Shown: positions 1 to 9,502 of the stretch, piece after piece
Layout: each line of letters begins with the position of its first letter
How positions within the stretch are numbered: position 1 is the first letter of the stretch
NCBI RefSeq assembly: GCF_022414575.1
Contig: NZ_JADWYQ010000034.1
Coordinates: 1-64,000, forward strand
Direction of reading: 5' to 3'
Length of the DNA stretch: 64,000 nt
DNA from: Streptomyces sp. MUM 178J
Lineage (GTDB): Bacteria > Actinomycetota > Actinomycetes > Streptomycetales > Streptomycetaceae
The notes under the pieces: model-generated
The model's input: only the letters and a program-made list of their open reading frames with translations
Told to the model about the DNA's origin: nothing
Database searches by the model: none
Made by a program: the position numbers and the translations under genes

Positions 1-1092
1 GGCCCGGGACGCGGCCCGAGCCGCACCCGCCGCAGCAGCGGCTGCCTGGGCGGCGGCGTTCGCGGCCACACGTGCGGAGTTGTTGGCGGCGCGGGCCGAC
101 TCGATGGCCTTCTGGGCGGCAGCGGCGGCCTGCCCGGCGGCGGCTGCCGCCCTGGCCGCCGCTCCGGCGGCCTTGTTGGCGTCATTCTTGGTCTTGCCCG
201 CCTCGTCGGCGGCCCTCAGGGCGGCTTCCTTGGCGAGCTTCGAGGCCTCGACGGCACGCATCGAGGTCTCCTTGGCCGCAGCCGTCTCAACCGCCGCCTG
301 GCGCCCGGCCTCCGCGGCCAACGCGGCGAGTTGCTTGACCGTCAGGTGCTCCTGGTCACGCGCCCGGGCCACATGCTGGCCGACGTCCAGGAACTCCCGG
401 ATGTCGGCCGGGGTGCCCATGAGAGCGAGCTGCGCCGCCGCGCGGACGGCGGCGCCTCCCGTGCTGAGGATCTGGGCCACCTGGACCCGCTCGTCCTGCT
501 CACGCTGAGCGTACTGACCTTCGGTCAGGAACTTCCTAACGTCCTCGGGCGTGCCGTTGAGCGCCGCACGCCCGGCCTCGACGACATTGGGACCGCCGGC
601 GTCCATGATCTGGGCGACGCGGACGCGCTCGTCCTGTTGCAGCGGCACCCGCCAGCCGAAGTCGAGGAACGCACGCAACTCCTCGGGGGAGCCGAGCAGC
701 GCCTTCTGGGCTGCCTCGATCGTGTTCGCGCCGCCTACACTGGCCACTTGGGCCGCTGCCACGCGGTCGTCCTGGAGGCTGGTCGTGCTCACTTCCGCCA
801 GGAACCGCTGTACGTCCTCGTTGGTGCCGGCCAAGGCGACTTCCGCGGCGGCCCTGACACTGGGGCCGCCGATCTTCCAGAAACGAAGTACCCGCCCCCG
901 GTCTGTCGTGGCGGCCGGGGCGGCGCTGGTCGGCACCGCTTCCGCTGCCGATGCCCGCATCGGTTGCGGCGTGACCAGGCCCGCGAAGAAGGCCAGCGTC
1001 AACAGGCCTATGGACAGTGCACGTCCCGCGTGCCGGACACTTCGTGTCCCCGATCTGGAACGTATTCGGAATTGCTGCAAGAGAAAGCTCAT
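1..1092 (-). CDS. Secreted ALF-repeat protein, N-terminal part (runs off window)
   Basis: The frame is open from an ATG at 1092 to the window edge (364 codons, no stop). Residues 1-50 form a Sec-type signal: a basic start, the hydrophobic core GLLTLAFFAGLV, and an Ala-rich cleavage area. About four copies follow of a ~45-residue alanine/leucine repeat with the pattern A..AL.GT.EDV..FL (for example AGRAALNGTPEDVRKFL), matching the ALF family of short repeats of unknown function. From about residue 250 the chain becomes an Ala/Lys/Glu-rich, probably coiled-coil helix. Streptomyces proteins of this type are often very long and some end in toxin or processing domains; the C-terminus here is outside the window, so no activity can be assigned. 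Transcribed away from the small secreted gene at 1510-2022, on the same strand. Confidence 0.8.
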   Translation of the reverse strand, partial: MSFLLQQFRIRSRSGTRSVRHAGRALSIGLLTLAFFAGLVTPQPMRASAAEAVPTSAAPAATTDRGRVLRFWKIGGPSVRAAAEVALAGTNEDVQRFLAEVSTTSLQDDRVAAAQVASVGGANTIEAAQKALLGSPEELRAFLDFGWRVPLQQDERVRVAQIMDAGGPNVVEAGRAALNGTPEDVRKFLTEGQYAQREQDERVQVAQILSTGGAAVRAAAQLALMGTPADIREFLDVGQHVARARDQEHLTVKQLAALAAEAGRQAAVETAAAKETSMRAVEASKLAKEAALRAADEAGKTKNDANKAAGAAARAAAAAGQAAAAAQKAIESARAANNSARVAANAAAQAAAAAAGAARAASRA

Positions 1093-1309
1093 TCCCCTCA
1101 CTGGGAGTCAACTCCCAGGCACGCCGGCTCTTGGCTAGGTGAGGTCAACTGCGTGATCGCTAACTGCGGATGGGTGAATGGCGGGCGGAACCGACCCCGC
1201 CGGAGCTGTGGGACGCGTGGCCCCGGCGCCCTGCGGACCCCCGCGGAGGGCGCCGGCCCGGGACGGCCGCGAGGACCATCCCTGGCGGACCGCGGAAGTC
1301 TGCCCGACG

Positions 1310-1479
1310 TCAGCCCTTCTTCAGGGATGCCTGCTGGACCACCTCGAAGGACCACAACGTCGAGCCCGTCGCCGCTGGCTCCGGGCGCTCGCTCTCGCCG
1401 CGGTGGGCCGCCAGCACGGCGCCGCCAGCGCCGACACGGCACCTGCCACGACGGCGGCGCGGGTGAGCCTTGCAGACAC
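1310..1479 (-). pseudogene. Possible frameshifted small secreted/membrane ORF
   Basis: Reading from a GTG at 1479, the first ~20 codons give a signal-like stretch (VSARLTRAAVVAGAVSALAA). A neighbouring frame then continues with ESERPEP and ends SFEVVQQASLKKG before a TGA at 1310. Both halves have G/C at nearly every third position, as genuine genes here do, but a one-base shift is needed to join them. It may be a decayed gene, a sequencing error or chance. It lies in the 417-bp gap between the ALF-repeat gene and the small secreted gene; I saw nothing else convincing in that gap. Confidence 0.25.
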
Positions 1480-1509
1480 GATGGGATCCGTCAGCACATG
1501 GATCGGACG

Positions 1510-2022
1510 TCAGCCCGTGACGCGGAGTTCGACGAGGACGGACTGGGGTCCGCCAACGGTGCCTTCGCCGACGGATTCGAAGCCGTCTTCGGGGATGCTG
1601 ACGGTGGTGGTTTCGCCGTTGGCGGTGAGGTCTGCGCTGACGGGGTGGTCGGTGGTAGCGATGGCAAACACACGGGGGAGTTCGAGGGTGAGGTAGCCGT
1701 TGGTGGAGTTGGCCTGGAAGCAGTACATCTCGTCGCGTCCGGCGGCAGGGTCCTTGACGGTCAGAACCTGGATCTGGTTGGCGCTCTGGCCGCACTCGGC
1801 GAGGACGATGTGGCCGTCACCCTTCTTCAGGAGGATACCCTTGTCCGCGAGGATCTTCGCGGCGTTCGGGTGGGTGAAGTCCTCGACCGTGGACGGCGGC
1901 GTATCGCCGGCGGCGGCCGGGGAGGCGGGGACCAAGGCGAATGCAAGGGTGGTCGCCCCTGCAAGAGCGGTGAACGTGCCGATGAGACTGGCGATCAGAC
2001 GCCGGCGAAGACGAGATACCAC
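1510..2022 (-). CDS. Small secreted protein of unknown function
   Basis: 170 residues. The frame extends further upstream, but the GTG at 2022 is preceded by AAAGGA at 8-nt spacing and begins exactly at a basic/hydrophobic signal peptide (RLRRRLIASLIG...PASPAAA), so this start is preferred. The mature part (~135 residues) has two cysteines (AECGQ, MYCFQ), which may form a disulfide, and looks beta-rich. No family is recognised. It lies on the same strand just upstream of the ALF-repeat gene, suggesting a secreted partner, though the 417-bp gap makes co-transcription uncertain. Confidence 0.75.
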   Translation of the reverse strand: MVSRLRRRLIASLIGTFTALAGATTLAFALVPASPAAAGDTPPSTVEDFTHPNAAKILADKGILLKKGDGHIVLAECGQSANQIQVLTVKDPAAGRDEMYCFQANSTNGYLTLELPRVFAIATTDHPVSADLTANGETTTVSIPEDGFESVGEGTVGGPQSVLVELRVTG

Positions 2023-2318
2023 CCGGGAAATCCTTTCGGGACAGTGTGCGCGGCGATCCCAAAGCCCCGAAGTCCCAGTATTCCCCCCAGACTTCGCCTC
2101 CCCCCGCACAGCTGACTGGTCGTCGAACTGAGTGCCGGTAAAGAATAACCCAACACCACACCGACCGAACCGTGGCAGAGGTCACAAGGGTTGCAGTTCT
2201 CGGTGCTACATCCAAATCGCTTTGTGAGTCATCGGCTTGACGGCTTCGCTGCCCGGACTTTGCTTCTCCAAAGACCTGTCAGTGAACCGCTTTCATCCTG
2301 TCTCCGCTGGGTGAAATG
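2023..2318. other. Intergenic region, lower GC
   Basis: About 300 bp between the small secreted gene and the IS remnant, visibly richer in A/T than the rest of the window (for example the stretch around 2140-2260). It should hold the promoter for the minus-strand secreted gene, but I cannot point to a convincing -10/-35 pair. No ORF with coding character was seen. The drop in GC next to an IS remnant fits an acquired segment. Confidence 0.4.
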
Positions 2319-2708
2319 TTAGGTCAACGGGGTGGTGTGACGAGGCAAGGCTCCTGTTCGGTGCGGTGGTGTTCTCGACGCACCACGCTTCGCCCGAGGA
2401 GCTTCGCTTGGTTCCGTATCGTGCCACGCTCGACGTTCCGCATGAGCTGGTCGAGCATGTCTCATGGCTGATCTCGTGTTCACGATCGCGATCCGGAGTT
2501 CTTCGCGGGTGGCCCAGGCACGGCGGTCGAGGACTATCTTCTGCAGCAGACTGAAGAAGGACTCCATGGCCGCGTTGTCACCAGCAACTCCGACCCTCCC
2601 TATCGATCCGGCCATCCGGGGGTCCAGCGCCCGCACGACGTCCTGACGGAACTCCTCCGGATAAGCCTTAGGCACAGCGACATCCTTCCCACCCACCCCA
2701 CAGGGCAA
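2319..2708 (-). pseudogene. IS3-family transposase remnant with internal deletion (OrfA start fused to OrfB end)
   Basis: One open frame joins the two ends of an IS3-type element. The N-terminus (VPKAYPEEFRQDVVRAL, from about 2681) is the typical start of OrfA, the helix-turn-helix subunit. From about residue 30 it jumps to SIGRVGVAGDNAAMESFFSLLQ and DRRAWATREELRIAIV, the C-terminal part of the OrfB rve integrase including its last catalytic Glu (AAMESFF). The OrfA leucine zipper and the first two Asp residues of the DDE triad are missing, so it cannot transpose by itself. After about 2470 the translation no longer resembles transposase, indicating a further frameshift or junction. I could not identify matching terminal inverted repeats. 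Confidence 0.8.
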
Positions 2709-2819
2709 GCCAATTCAGATGTCACCCGATCGTGCATTAGACCCGCAGGCGGGCGCTGTAGGTGGCCGGTCACGGCAGCACGATAGTGCGGCATTCCGAC
2801 GGGCCCGCTGCGGTGGCTC

Positions 2820-3512
2820 CTAGAACAGCGCGCGTGCCGAGTCCAGCAGGCGGGTCGTGTCCTCCGGGGCCAGTTGGAGCGCCGTGCCGACCGTCGTCAG
2901 GACGTCGCGTTCCGCGGGGATGTAGGGGCCGTCCGCGAGGGCGATGCGGGCGCCCTGGAGGAGGATGGATTCGCGGCCCGCGGGGGCCAGGTGGGGGGAG
3001 AGGGGTTCGAGGGCCTCGTGGAGTTCAATGGCCAGGGCCGCGCCGCAGGGGCCGGAGTCGGCGATGAAGCGGCCCGTGTCGGCGGCGAGGGCGTCGATGA
3101 AGGAGGTCAGCTGGTCTTCGGTGCAGTCGTCGAGGCCCGCCGCGCGGACCGTGGTGACCGCCGTTTCGCGGACCGTGCGGGAGGCGGTGCCGCCGGAGGC
3201 GAGGACGGCCAGGGCGACGGTGTGCACCGCGTCGCGGAGCATCGCGAAGAAGCGGGTGGTCGTGGGGTGGTCCAGGACGTCCATGCCGTAGCGGGAGCGG
3301 CAGGCCGCGCACTCGACGACCGGGCCCGCGGAGCCGCGCGGCAGCAGCGGGACGCCCAGGAAGGTGAAGCGCCGGCGGCCGGTGCGCCGGCGATAATTGC
3401 GGTCGCCGCCGCAGCCGGGGCAGAAGAACTCTCCGTCACCGATGGTGTTCCACGAGGTGTGGATTCCGCATACCAGCACTTTTCGGCCGAATACTCCACG
3501 TACTGGCAGCAC
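2820..3512 (-). CDS. Zinc-ribbon / TerB-like protein
   Basis: 230 residues from a GTG at 3512, chosen because GGAGG lies 6 nt upstream; longer in-frame starts have no ribosome site and give atypical sequence. Residues ~28-80 form a zinc ribbon (CPGCGG ... CAACRSRYG) with the two knuckles separated by a basic segment. The rest is all-helical and resembles the TerB-like tellurite-resistance/DUF533 fold (ASGGTASRTVRETAV ... AERDVLTTVGTALQLAPEDTTRLL). There are no other ter genes nearby, so tellurite resistance should not be assumed; a metal- or nucleic-acid-linked sensing role is only a guess. The gene is convergent with nothing and follows leuA on the same strand after a terminator. Confidence 0.75.
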   Translation of the reverse strand: MLPVRGVFGRKVLVCGIHTSWNTIGDGEFFCPGCGGDRNYRRRTGRRRFTFLGVPLLPRGSAGPVVECAACRSRYGMDVLDHPTTTRFFAMLRDAVHTVALAVLASGGTASRTVRETAVTTVRAAGLDDCTEDQLTSFIDALAADTGRFIADSGPCGAALAIELHEALEPLSPHLAPAGRESILLQGARIALADGPYIPAERDVLTTVGTALQLAPEDTTRLLDSARALF

Positions 3513-3651
3513 GTCGCACCTCCGTAACCATCCGGCAACACTGCCGCGTTGACGTGATGTTAGCCACATCGATGAGGGCGCGTCAGCACCCCGGCGACAG
3601 TACACCGGGGACATGGCCGATTCCCCTCCCTCGCGCTGCCTGTGCAGCGGT

Positions 3652-3691
3652 GCGCCCCCGGCCACCCCTTGCTGCGGGGGACCGGGGGCGC
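3652..3691 (-). terminator. Terminator hairpin after leuA
   Basis: GCGCCCCCGG at 3652-3661 pairs with CCGGGGGCGC at 3682-3691, with further pairing inside the loop. A GGGCCC/GGGCCC pair follows at 3693-3708. It sits just past the leuA stop on the minus strand. There is no U-tract, as is usual for Streptomyces. Confidence 0.6.
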
Positions 3692-3716
3692 AGGGCCCAA
3701 GCGGGCCCCGAAAGTG

Positions 3717-5577
<1,861 letters not shown>

Positions 5578-5625
5578 CTACAGGCCCTCGCCGCGGCGGC
5601 TAAGGAGAAGCAGCCCGCTACGCAT
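5578..5625 (-). CDS. leuA leader peptide (MRSGLLLLSRRGEGL)
   Basis: 15-codon ORF ending 91 nt before the leuA ATG. Four consecutive leucine codons are CTG CTT CTC CTT; CTT is rare in this GC-rich genome, so translation should slow when charged tRNA-Leu is scarce. Leucine-rich leaders ahead of leuA are known in actinobacteria and control leuA by ribosome stalling. It is too short for ordinary gene calling. The leuS gene in the same window has a comparable leader. Confidence 0.75.
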   Translation of the reverse strand: MRSGLLLLSRRGEGL

Positions 5626-5782
5626 GATGAACGAGCGTAGCCGAGAGGCGCGGAAGTCTGCGGTCCCGTTCCAGTATGCGGGACGACTCATGGGTTACGG
5701 GCAAACGTAGTGAATCACTCCATTTCATCAATCGTTGCGCCGGACGGTGACAGCTCGGTGACCCAGTGCCACATTGCGGAAC

Positions 5783-6874
5783 ATGACTGAAATCCAGCCC
5801 ACGCAGTTCTGCACCATCGTGCCTCCGCATGTCCTCGACCGGCTGGCCCGCTCGCAGGACCCCGCCCTGTCCGCGCCCGCCCGCCGCACCCTGGAGGCGG
5901 ACGCCGTACAGCGCACCCGGCGGCAGCTGACTGCCGTCGCGGCACCGGTTCCGGCCCCCGAGGCGACGGCAGACGTGGATGCCGGCGCGGACGCGGAGGG
6001 CGCGCCGGAGTGCCCGCAGCGCACCGTCCACGACTGCCGGAACGGCACGGACCTGCCGGGCGTCGTGGTCCGCGCCGAGGGCGACGAGCCGGTCGGGGAC
6101 GCCACGGTCAACCGCGTCTACAGCGGTCTCGGCGCCACCTTCGAGCTGCTGCTGAAGGAGTACGGGCGCAGCTCCCTCGACGGCACGGGCCTGCCGCTCA
6201 ACGCCAGCGTCCACTTCGGCGACCGGTACGGGAACGCCTTCTGGGACGGCGAGCAGATGGTCTTCGGGGACGGCGACGGCGAGATCTTCCTCGACTTCTC
6301 CATCCCGGTCGACGTCATCGCGCACGAGCTGGCGCACGGCCTGACGCAGCACACGGCGAACCTCAGCTACTACGGCCAGCCGGGCGCGCTGAACGAATCG
6401 GTCTCCGATGTGATGGGCTCGCTGGTCAAGCAGTACACCCTGGGTCAGAGCGCCGACGAGGCCGACTGGCTGATCGGCGCGGGGCTGCTCGCACCGCGCG
6501 TCACAGGCGTCGCGCTGCGCTCGATGAAGGCGCCGGGCACGGCGTACGACGACGATGTGCTGGGCAGGGACCCGCAGCCCGCGACGATGCAGGACTACGT
6601 CCGCACCGGCCGGGACAACGGCGGGGTGCATATCAACTCGGGCATTCCGAACCACGCCTTCTATCTGTTCGCGACGCGGCTGGGCGGCAAGGCGTGGGAG
6701 CGGGCTGGGCAGGTCTGGTTCGACGTGCTGACCGGCGGGGAGCTGGCCGTGGACGCGGACTTCGCTCGCTTCGCCCGGCTGACGGTGTCGGCAGCGGCCG
6801 CCCGGTACGGGGAGGGCGCCGAGCACGAGGCGGTGGTGAAGGCCTGGGCGCAGGTGGGGGTGGAGACCGCCTGA
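5783..6874 (+). CDS. M4-family (thermolysin/protealysin-like) metalloprotease
   Basis: 363 residues from the ATG at 5783 (a TTG at 5774 is an in-frame alternative). The zinc site is intact: HELAH at residues 181-185 with the downstream glutamate ligand in NESVSD (E205), followed by the substrate-site histidine region GVHINSGIPNHAFY. No signal peptide is visible; the short N-terminal propeptide-like part starts TQFCTIVPPHVLDRLA, as in protealysin-type M4 enzymes, which are short, often lack a classical signal and can act inside or outside the cell. The next gene on the same strand encodes an emfourin-like inhibitor, as in protealysin operons, supporting the assignment. Confidence 0.92.
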   Translation: MTEIQPTQFCTIVPPHVLDRLARSQDPALSAPARRTLEADAVQRTRRQLTAVAAPVPAPEATADVDAGADAEGAPECPQRTVHDCRNGTDLPGVVVRAEGDEPVGDATVNRVYSGLGATFELLLKEYGRSSLDGTGLPLNASVHFGDRYGNAFWDGEQMVFGDGDGEIFLDFSIPVDVIAHELAHGLTQHTANLSYYGQPGALNESVSDVMGSLVKQYTLGQSADEADWLIGAGLLAPRVTGVALRSMKAPGTAYDDDVLGRDPQPATMQDYVRTGRDNGGVHINSGIPNHAFYLFATRLGGKAWERAGQVWFDVLTGGELAVDADFARFARLTVSAAAARYGEGAEHEAVVKAWAQVGVETA

Positions 6875-7056
6875 CGCGCCTTGCCCCCTCCGGAGCCGCG
6901 ACCGCGGGGACACCCGCCGCCGGGTGCCGTCCGGACGGACGGGCGTGGTCATCGACATGTCCGGGGTGATGCGGGTGTACCCCAACCCCGCGGCGGGACG
7001 CCTACGCGGCGGCTCTCCGGTGTCGCCGCGCCCTGATTCGTACTAGAACGGGTGCC

Positions 7057-7332
7057 ATGCGTATTCAGGTGAGGCGTACCGGAGGATTCGGCGGGATCGA
7101 GCGGTTCGCGGAGCTGGACACCGCGGACCGCGCCGACGCCGATGAGTTGCAGGAGCTCGCCAGGCAGGTACTGGCCAAGGGGCACCGGACTCCGCCGGTC
7201 GGGGTGCCGGACGGGTTCAGCTACCAGATCACGGTGGAGGGGGAGACGGTGTACGCGACGGATCCGCGGTTGTCGGAGAAAGAGAGCCGGTTGGTGTCAG
7301 TGGTGCTGAAGGAGGGGGCAAAGCAGACATAA
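7057..7332 (+). CDS. Emfourin-like inhibitor of M4 proteases
   Basis: 91 residues. Opens MRIQVRRTGGFGGIERFAELDTADR and ends in a beta-rich region (YQITVEGETVYATDPRLSEKE), the pattern I associate with the emfourin family that inhibits protealysin. No signal peptide, so it is presumably cytoplasmic, protecting the cell from the partner protease. It follows the M4 gene on the same strand after a 182-bp gap; the pair may have a shared transcript or a separate promoter. It is convergent with era, whose stop is only 18 bp away. Function is inferred from family resemblance plus context. Confidence 0.75.
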   Translation: MRIQVRRTGGFGGIERFAELDTADRADADELQELARQVLAKGHRTPPVGVPDGFSYQITVEGETVYATDPRLSEKESRLVSVVLKEGAKQT

Positions 7333-7350
7333 GAGGCGTAGGGCCCCGGC

Positions 7351-8340
7351 TCAGAAGCCCAGCTTCCGCAGCTGCTTCGGATCCCGCTGCCAGTCCTTCG
7401 CGACCTTCACATGGAGGTCCAGGTACACCGGCGTCCCCAGCAGCGCCTCGATGTGCTTGCGGGACTTGATGCCGACTTCCTTCAGGCGCTTGCCCTTGGG
7501 GCCGATGATGATGCCCTTCTGGCTGGGGCGCTCGATGTAGACGTTGGCGTGGATGTCGAGGAGGGGCTTGTCGGCGGGGCGGTCCTCGCGGGGGAGCATT
7601 TCCTCGACGACGACGGCGATGGAGTGGGGCAGCTCGTCCCGCACGCCTTCGAGCGCGGCCTCGCGGATCAGCTCGGCGACCATGACCTGCTCGGGCTCGT
7701 CGGTGAGGTCGCCCTCGGGGTAGAGGGCCGGGCCCTCCGGCAGGAGGGGGATCAGCAGATCGGCGACCAGCTGGATCTGTCCGCCCGCCCGTCGCCCGCC
7801 ACCGCCCTTGTCCGAGGAGCCGCGCTCCGCGCCTTCCTTTGCGGAGACGGGGACGATCTCGGCCCACTCGATGCCCAGCTCCTTGCCGAGCCGGTCGATC
7901 GCGATGAGCTGCTCGGCGAGGGTCCTGGAGTCGACCAGGTCGGTCTTGGTGACGACGGCGACCTTGGGGGTCTTCTTGATTCCGGCCAGCTCCTTGGCGA
8001 TGAAGCGGTCGCCGGGGCCGATCTTCTGGTCGGCGGGCAGGCAGAAGCCGATGACGTCGACCTCGGCCCAGGTGGTGCGTACGACGTCGTTGAGCCGCTC
8101 GCCGAGCAGGGTGCGCGGCTTGTGCAGGCCGGGGGTGTCGACCAGGATCAGCTGTGCGTCGGGGCGGTGCACGATGCCGCGCACGGTGTGCCGGGTGGTC
8201 TGCGGCCGGTTTGAGGTGATCGCGACCTTCTGGCCGACCAGAGCGTTCGTGAGGGTGGACTTGCCCGCGTTGGGGCGGCCTACGAAACAGGCGAAGCCGG
8301 CCCGGTGCGGACCGTTGTTCTCTGGGGTGCGAGCGCTCAT
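7351..8340 (-). CDS. era: GTPase Era
   Basis: 329 residues. Era binds the 3' end of 16S rRNA and helps 30S assembly. GTPase motifs: G1 GRPNAGKS (21-28), switch TTRHTVRG, G3 DTPG (68-71), G4 TKTD (131-134), G5 VSAKEG. A KH RNA-binding domain follows (GIIIGPKGKRLKEVG). Between the GTPase and KH parts, residues ~170-188 hold a Gly/Ser/Lys-rich insertion (ERGSSDKGGGGRRAGG) not present in most Era proteins, making it ~30 residues longer than the E. coli one. The ATG at 8340 was chosen; an in-frame ATG at 8349 is possible. It lies 20 bp downstream of the DUF916 gene on the same strand. Confidence 0.96.
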   Translation of the reverse strand: MSARTPENNGPHRAGFACFVGRPNAGKSTLTNALVGQKVAITSNRPQTTRHTVRGIVHRPDAQLILVDTPGLHKPRTLLGERLNDVVRTTWAEVDVIGFCLPADQKIGPGDRFIAKELAGIKKTPKVAVVTKTDLVDSRTLAEQLIAIDRLGKELGIEWAEIVPVSAKEGAERGSSDKGGGGRRAGGQIQLVADLLIPLLPEGPALYPEGDLTDEPEQVMVAELIREAALEGVRDELPHSIAVVVEEMLPREDRPADKPLLDIHANVYIERPSQKGIIIGPKGKRLKEVGIKSRKHIEALLGTPVYLDLHVKVAKDWQRDPKQLRKLGF

Positions 8341-8360
8341 GGCGCCCATTCTCCCCGATG

Positions 8361-9413
8361 TCAGACCCTCGGGCGTACACGCGTCCTGCCGGGCCGGGAG
8401 CCGCGCCGCACCCCGGCCCTGACCCGCGCCCCTGCCCGCGCCCCTGCCCTCGCCTTGGCCCTCGCCCTGATCCTGGCCCTGGCCCGTACGACGGCGGCGC
8501 CTGCGAGCGCCGTCGCGAGGAGGAGCACGACGAGCCAGGGCAGGGCGACGAAGGGAGCGGTGGCCGCCTCGCGCACGTCGCGGGCGGTGGCGGTGAGCCG
8601 GACCTCGCCCCATTCGAGCTGGGGCGCGTCCGTCCAGCGCTCGGTCAGCCGGATCTTCTGGCGGGGCAGCAGCTCCGCGGGGACCTTCATCAGCTCGCGG
8701 TCGAGGAGGTCCCGCCCGAACAGTCCCTCGGCCTTCAGCGTCACCTTGGGGCTGAGGGTGACATTGCCGCTGTTGCGGAGGGTGTACGAGATGAGCGTGC
8801 TGCTCTCGCCGACGCCGGGCACCAGGGGTTTGTCGTGGGTGAGGGTGACGTCCTCGACGGCCAGGGCGGGCACGGCCGGGCCGCCGACCCGCAGATAGAC
8901 GCGGGCCCCGACGGCCTGCCGCACGCCGACGTCCACGGCCTCGCCGTCGCCGGCCGCGGCGATGCGTTCGTCGAGGGCGACGAGTGCCCCCGCGTGATCG
9001 CCGGGCTCGGCGTCTTCTGGGACTGCGACGGTGTACGGGACGGTGACGGAGCCGTGGGCGGGGACGGTGATCCGCTCGCGTTCCGGTGTCGCCCACGCCC
9101 CGATGCCGCGCTGCTCCTCCTGCCGGGTGCGTACGGCGAAGCCGCCGTCGCGCGCGGTGTTGTAGGCGTCGGCGGCGTACAGCAGGAAGGTCAGCGGCTC
9201 GGCGGTCTTGTTGGCGACGGTCACTTCGTCGGCGACGGCGGCGCCGGGGTCGGCGGAGAGGTAGAAGTACGGTCTGCTGCCCAGCTGGGAGGCGGCGGGG
9301 TAGACGGACCAGTTGCCGTTGTCGGCGGCGTGGGCGACGCCGCCCGCGGCGGGGAAGCCGAGGGGGAGGAGTGTGAGCAGGGCGGCGAGCAGGAGGACGT
9401 ACGCCTTGCGCAT
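8361..9413 (-). CDS. DUF916-type (WxLIP-like) secreted membrane-anchored protein
   Basis: 350 residues; start ATG 9413 with GGAGG 5 nt upstream. Signal peptide at 1-29 (KAYVLLLAALLTLLPLGF...AHA). The mature part resembles DUF916, the peptidoglycan/WxL-interacting module: NWSVYPAASQ, PYTVAVPEDAEPGDHAGALVAL, YLRVGG, and SYTLRNSGNVTLSPKVTL. One transmembrane helix near residues 300-323 (LPWLVVLLLATALAGAAVV) is followed by a very Arg/Ala-rich cytosolic tail with an RA dipeptide run. It follows, on the same strand and across a 22-bp-stem hairpin, the WxL-like secreted protein, recalling WxL/WxLIP loci of Firmicutes, where such proteins form cell-wall surface complexes. Ligand unknown. Confidence 0.8.
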   Translation of the reverse strand: MRKAYVLLLAALLTLLPLGFPAAGGVAHAADNGNWSVYPAASQLGSRPYFYLSADPGAAVADEVTVANKTAEPLTFLLYAADAYNTARDGGFAVRTRQEEQRGIGAWATPERERITVPAHGSVTVPYTVAVPEDAEPGDHAGALVALDERIAAAGDGEAVDVGVRQAVGARVYLRVGGPAVPALAVEDVTLTHDKPLVPGVGESSTLISYTLRNSGNVTLSPKVTLKAEGLFGRDLLDRELMKVPAELLPRQKIRLTERWTDAPQLEWGEVRLTATARDVREAATAPFVALPWLVVLLLATALAGAAVVRARARIRARAKARAGARAGARVRAGVRRGSRPGRTRVRPRV

Positions 9414-9431
9414 GCATCCCTCCGGGGTCGT

Positions 9432-9481
9432 GGCGGGGCCGGCCGCCGGGCGCGGGTGTGCGCCCGGCGGCCGGCCCCGCC
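9432..9481 (-). terminator. Perfect 22-bp hairpin between the WxL-like and DUF916 genes
   Basis: Positions 9432-9453 are the exact reverse complement of 9460-9481, with a 6-nt loop (GGGTGT); all stem pairs are G-C. It lies 22 bp past the stop of the upstream gene and 19 bp before the DUF916 start, so it could end most transcription from the upstream gene or set a lower downstream dose. Confidence 0.7.
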
Positions 9482-9502
9482 GACACGGTTTCATTCGAGA
9501 GT

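Noticed and set aside
331..2115. 594-residue plus-strand open frame over the ALF and small secreted genes
   Set aside because: It is the antisense of genes with clear signal peptides and repeats; its composition (Gly/Arg/Glu/Val) is that of a high-GC shadow frame.
2820..3512. Tellurite-resistance locus
   Set aside because: Only a TerB-like fold is suggested; no terC/D/E genes are adjacent.
7351..9486. Single 711-residue fusion of era with an upstream Arg-rich region
   Set aside because: The N-terminal 370 codons are a shadow of the DUF916 gene frame; Era begins at 8340 with conserved sequence.
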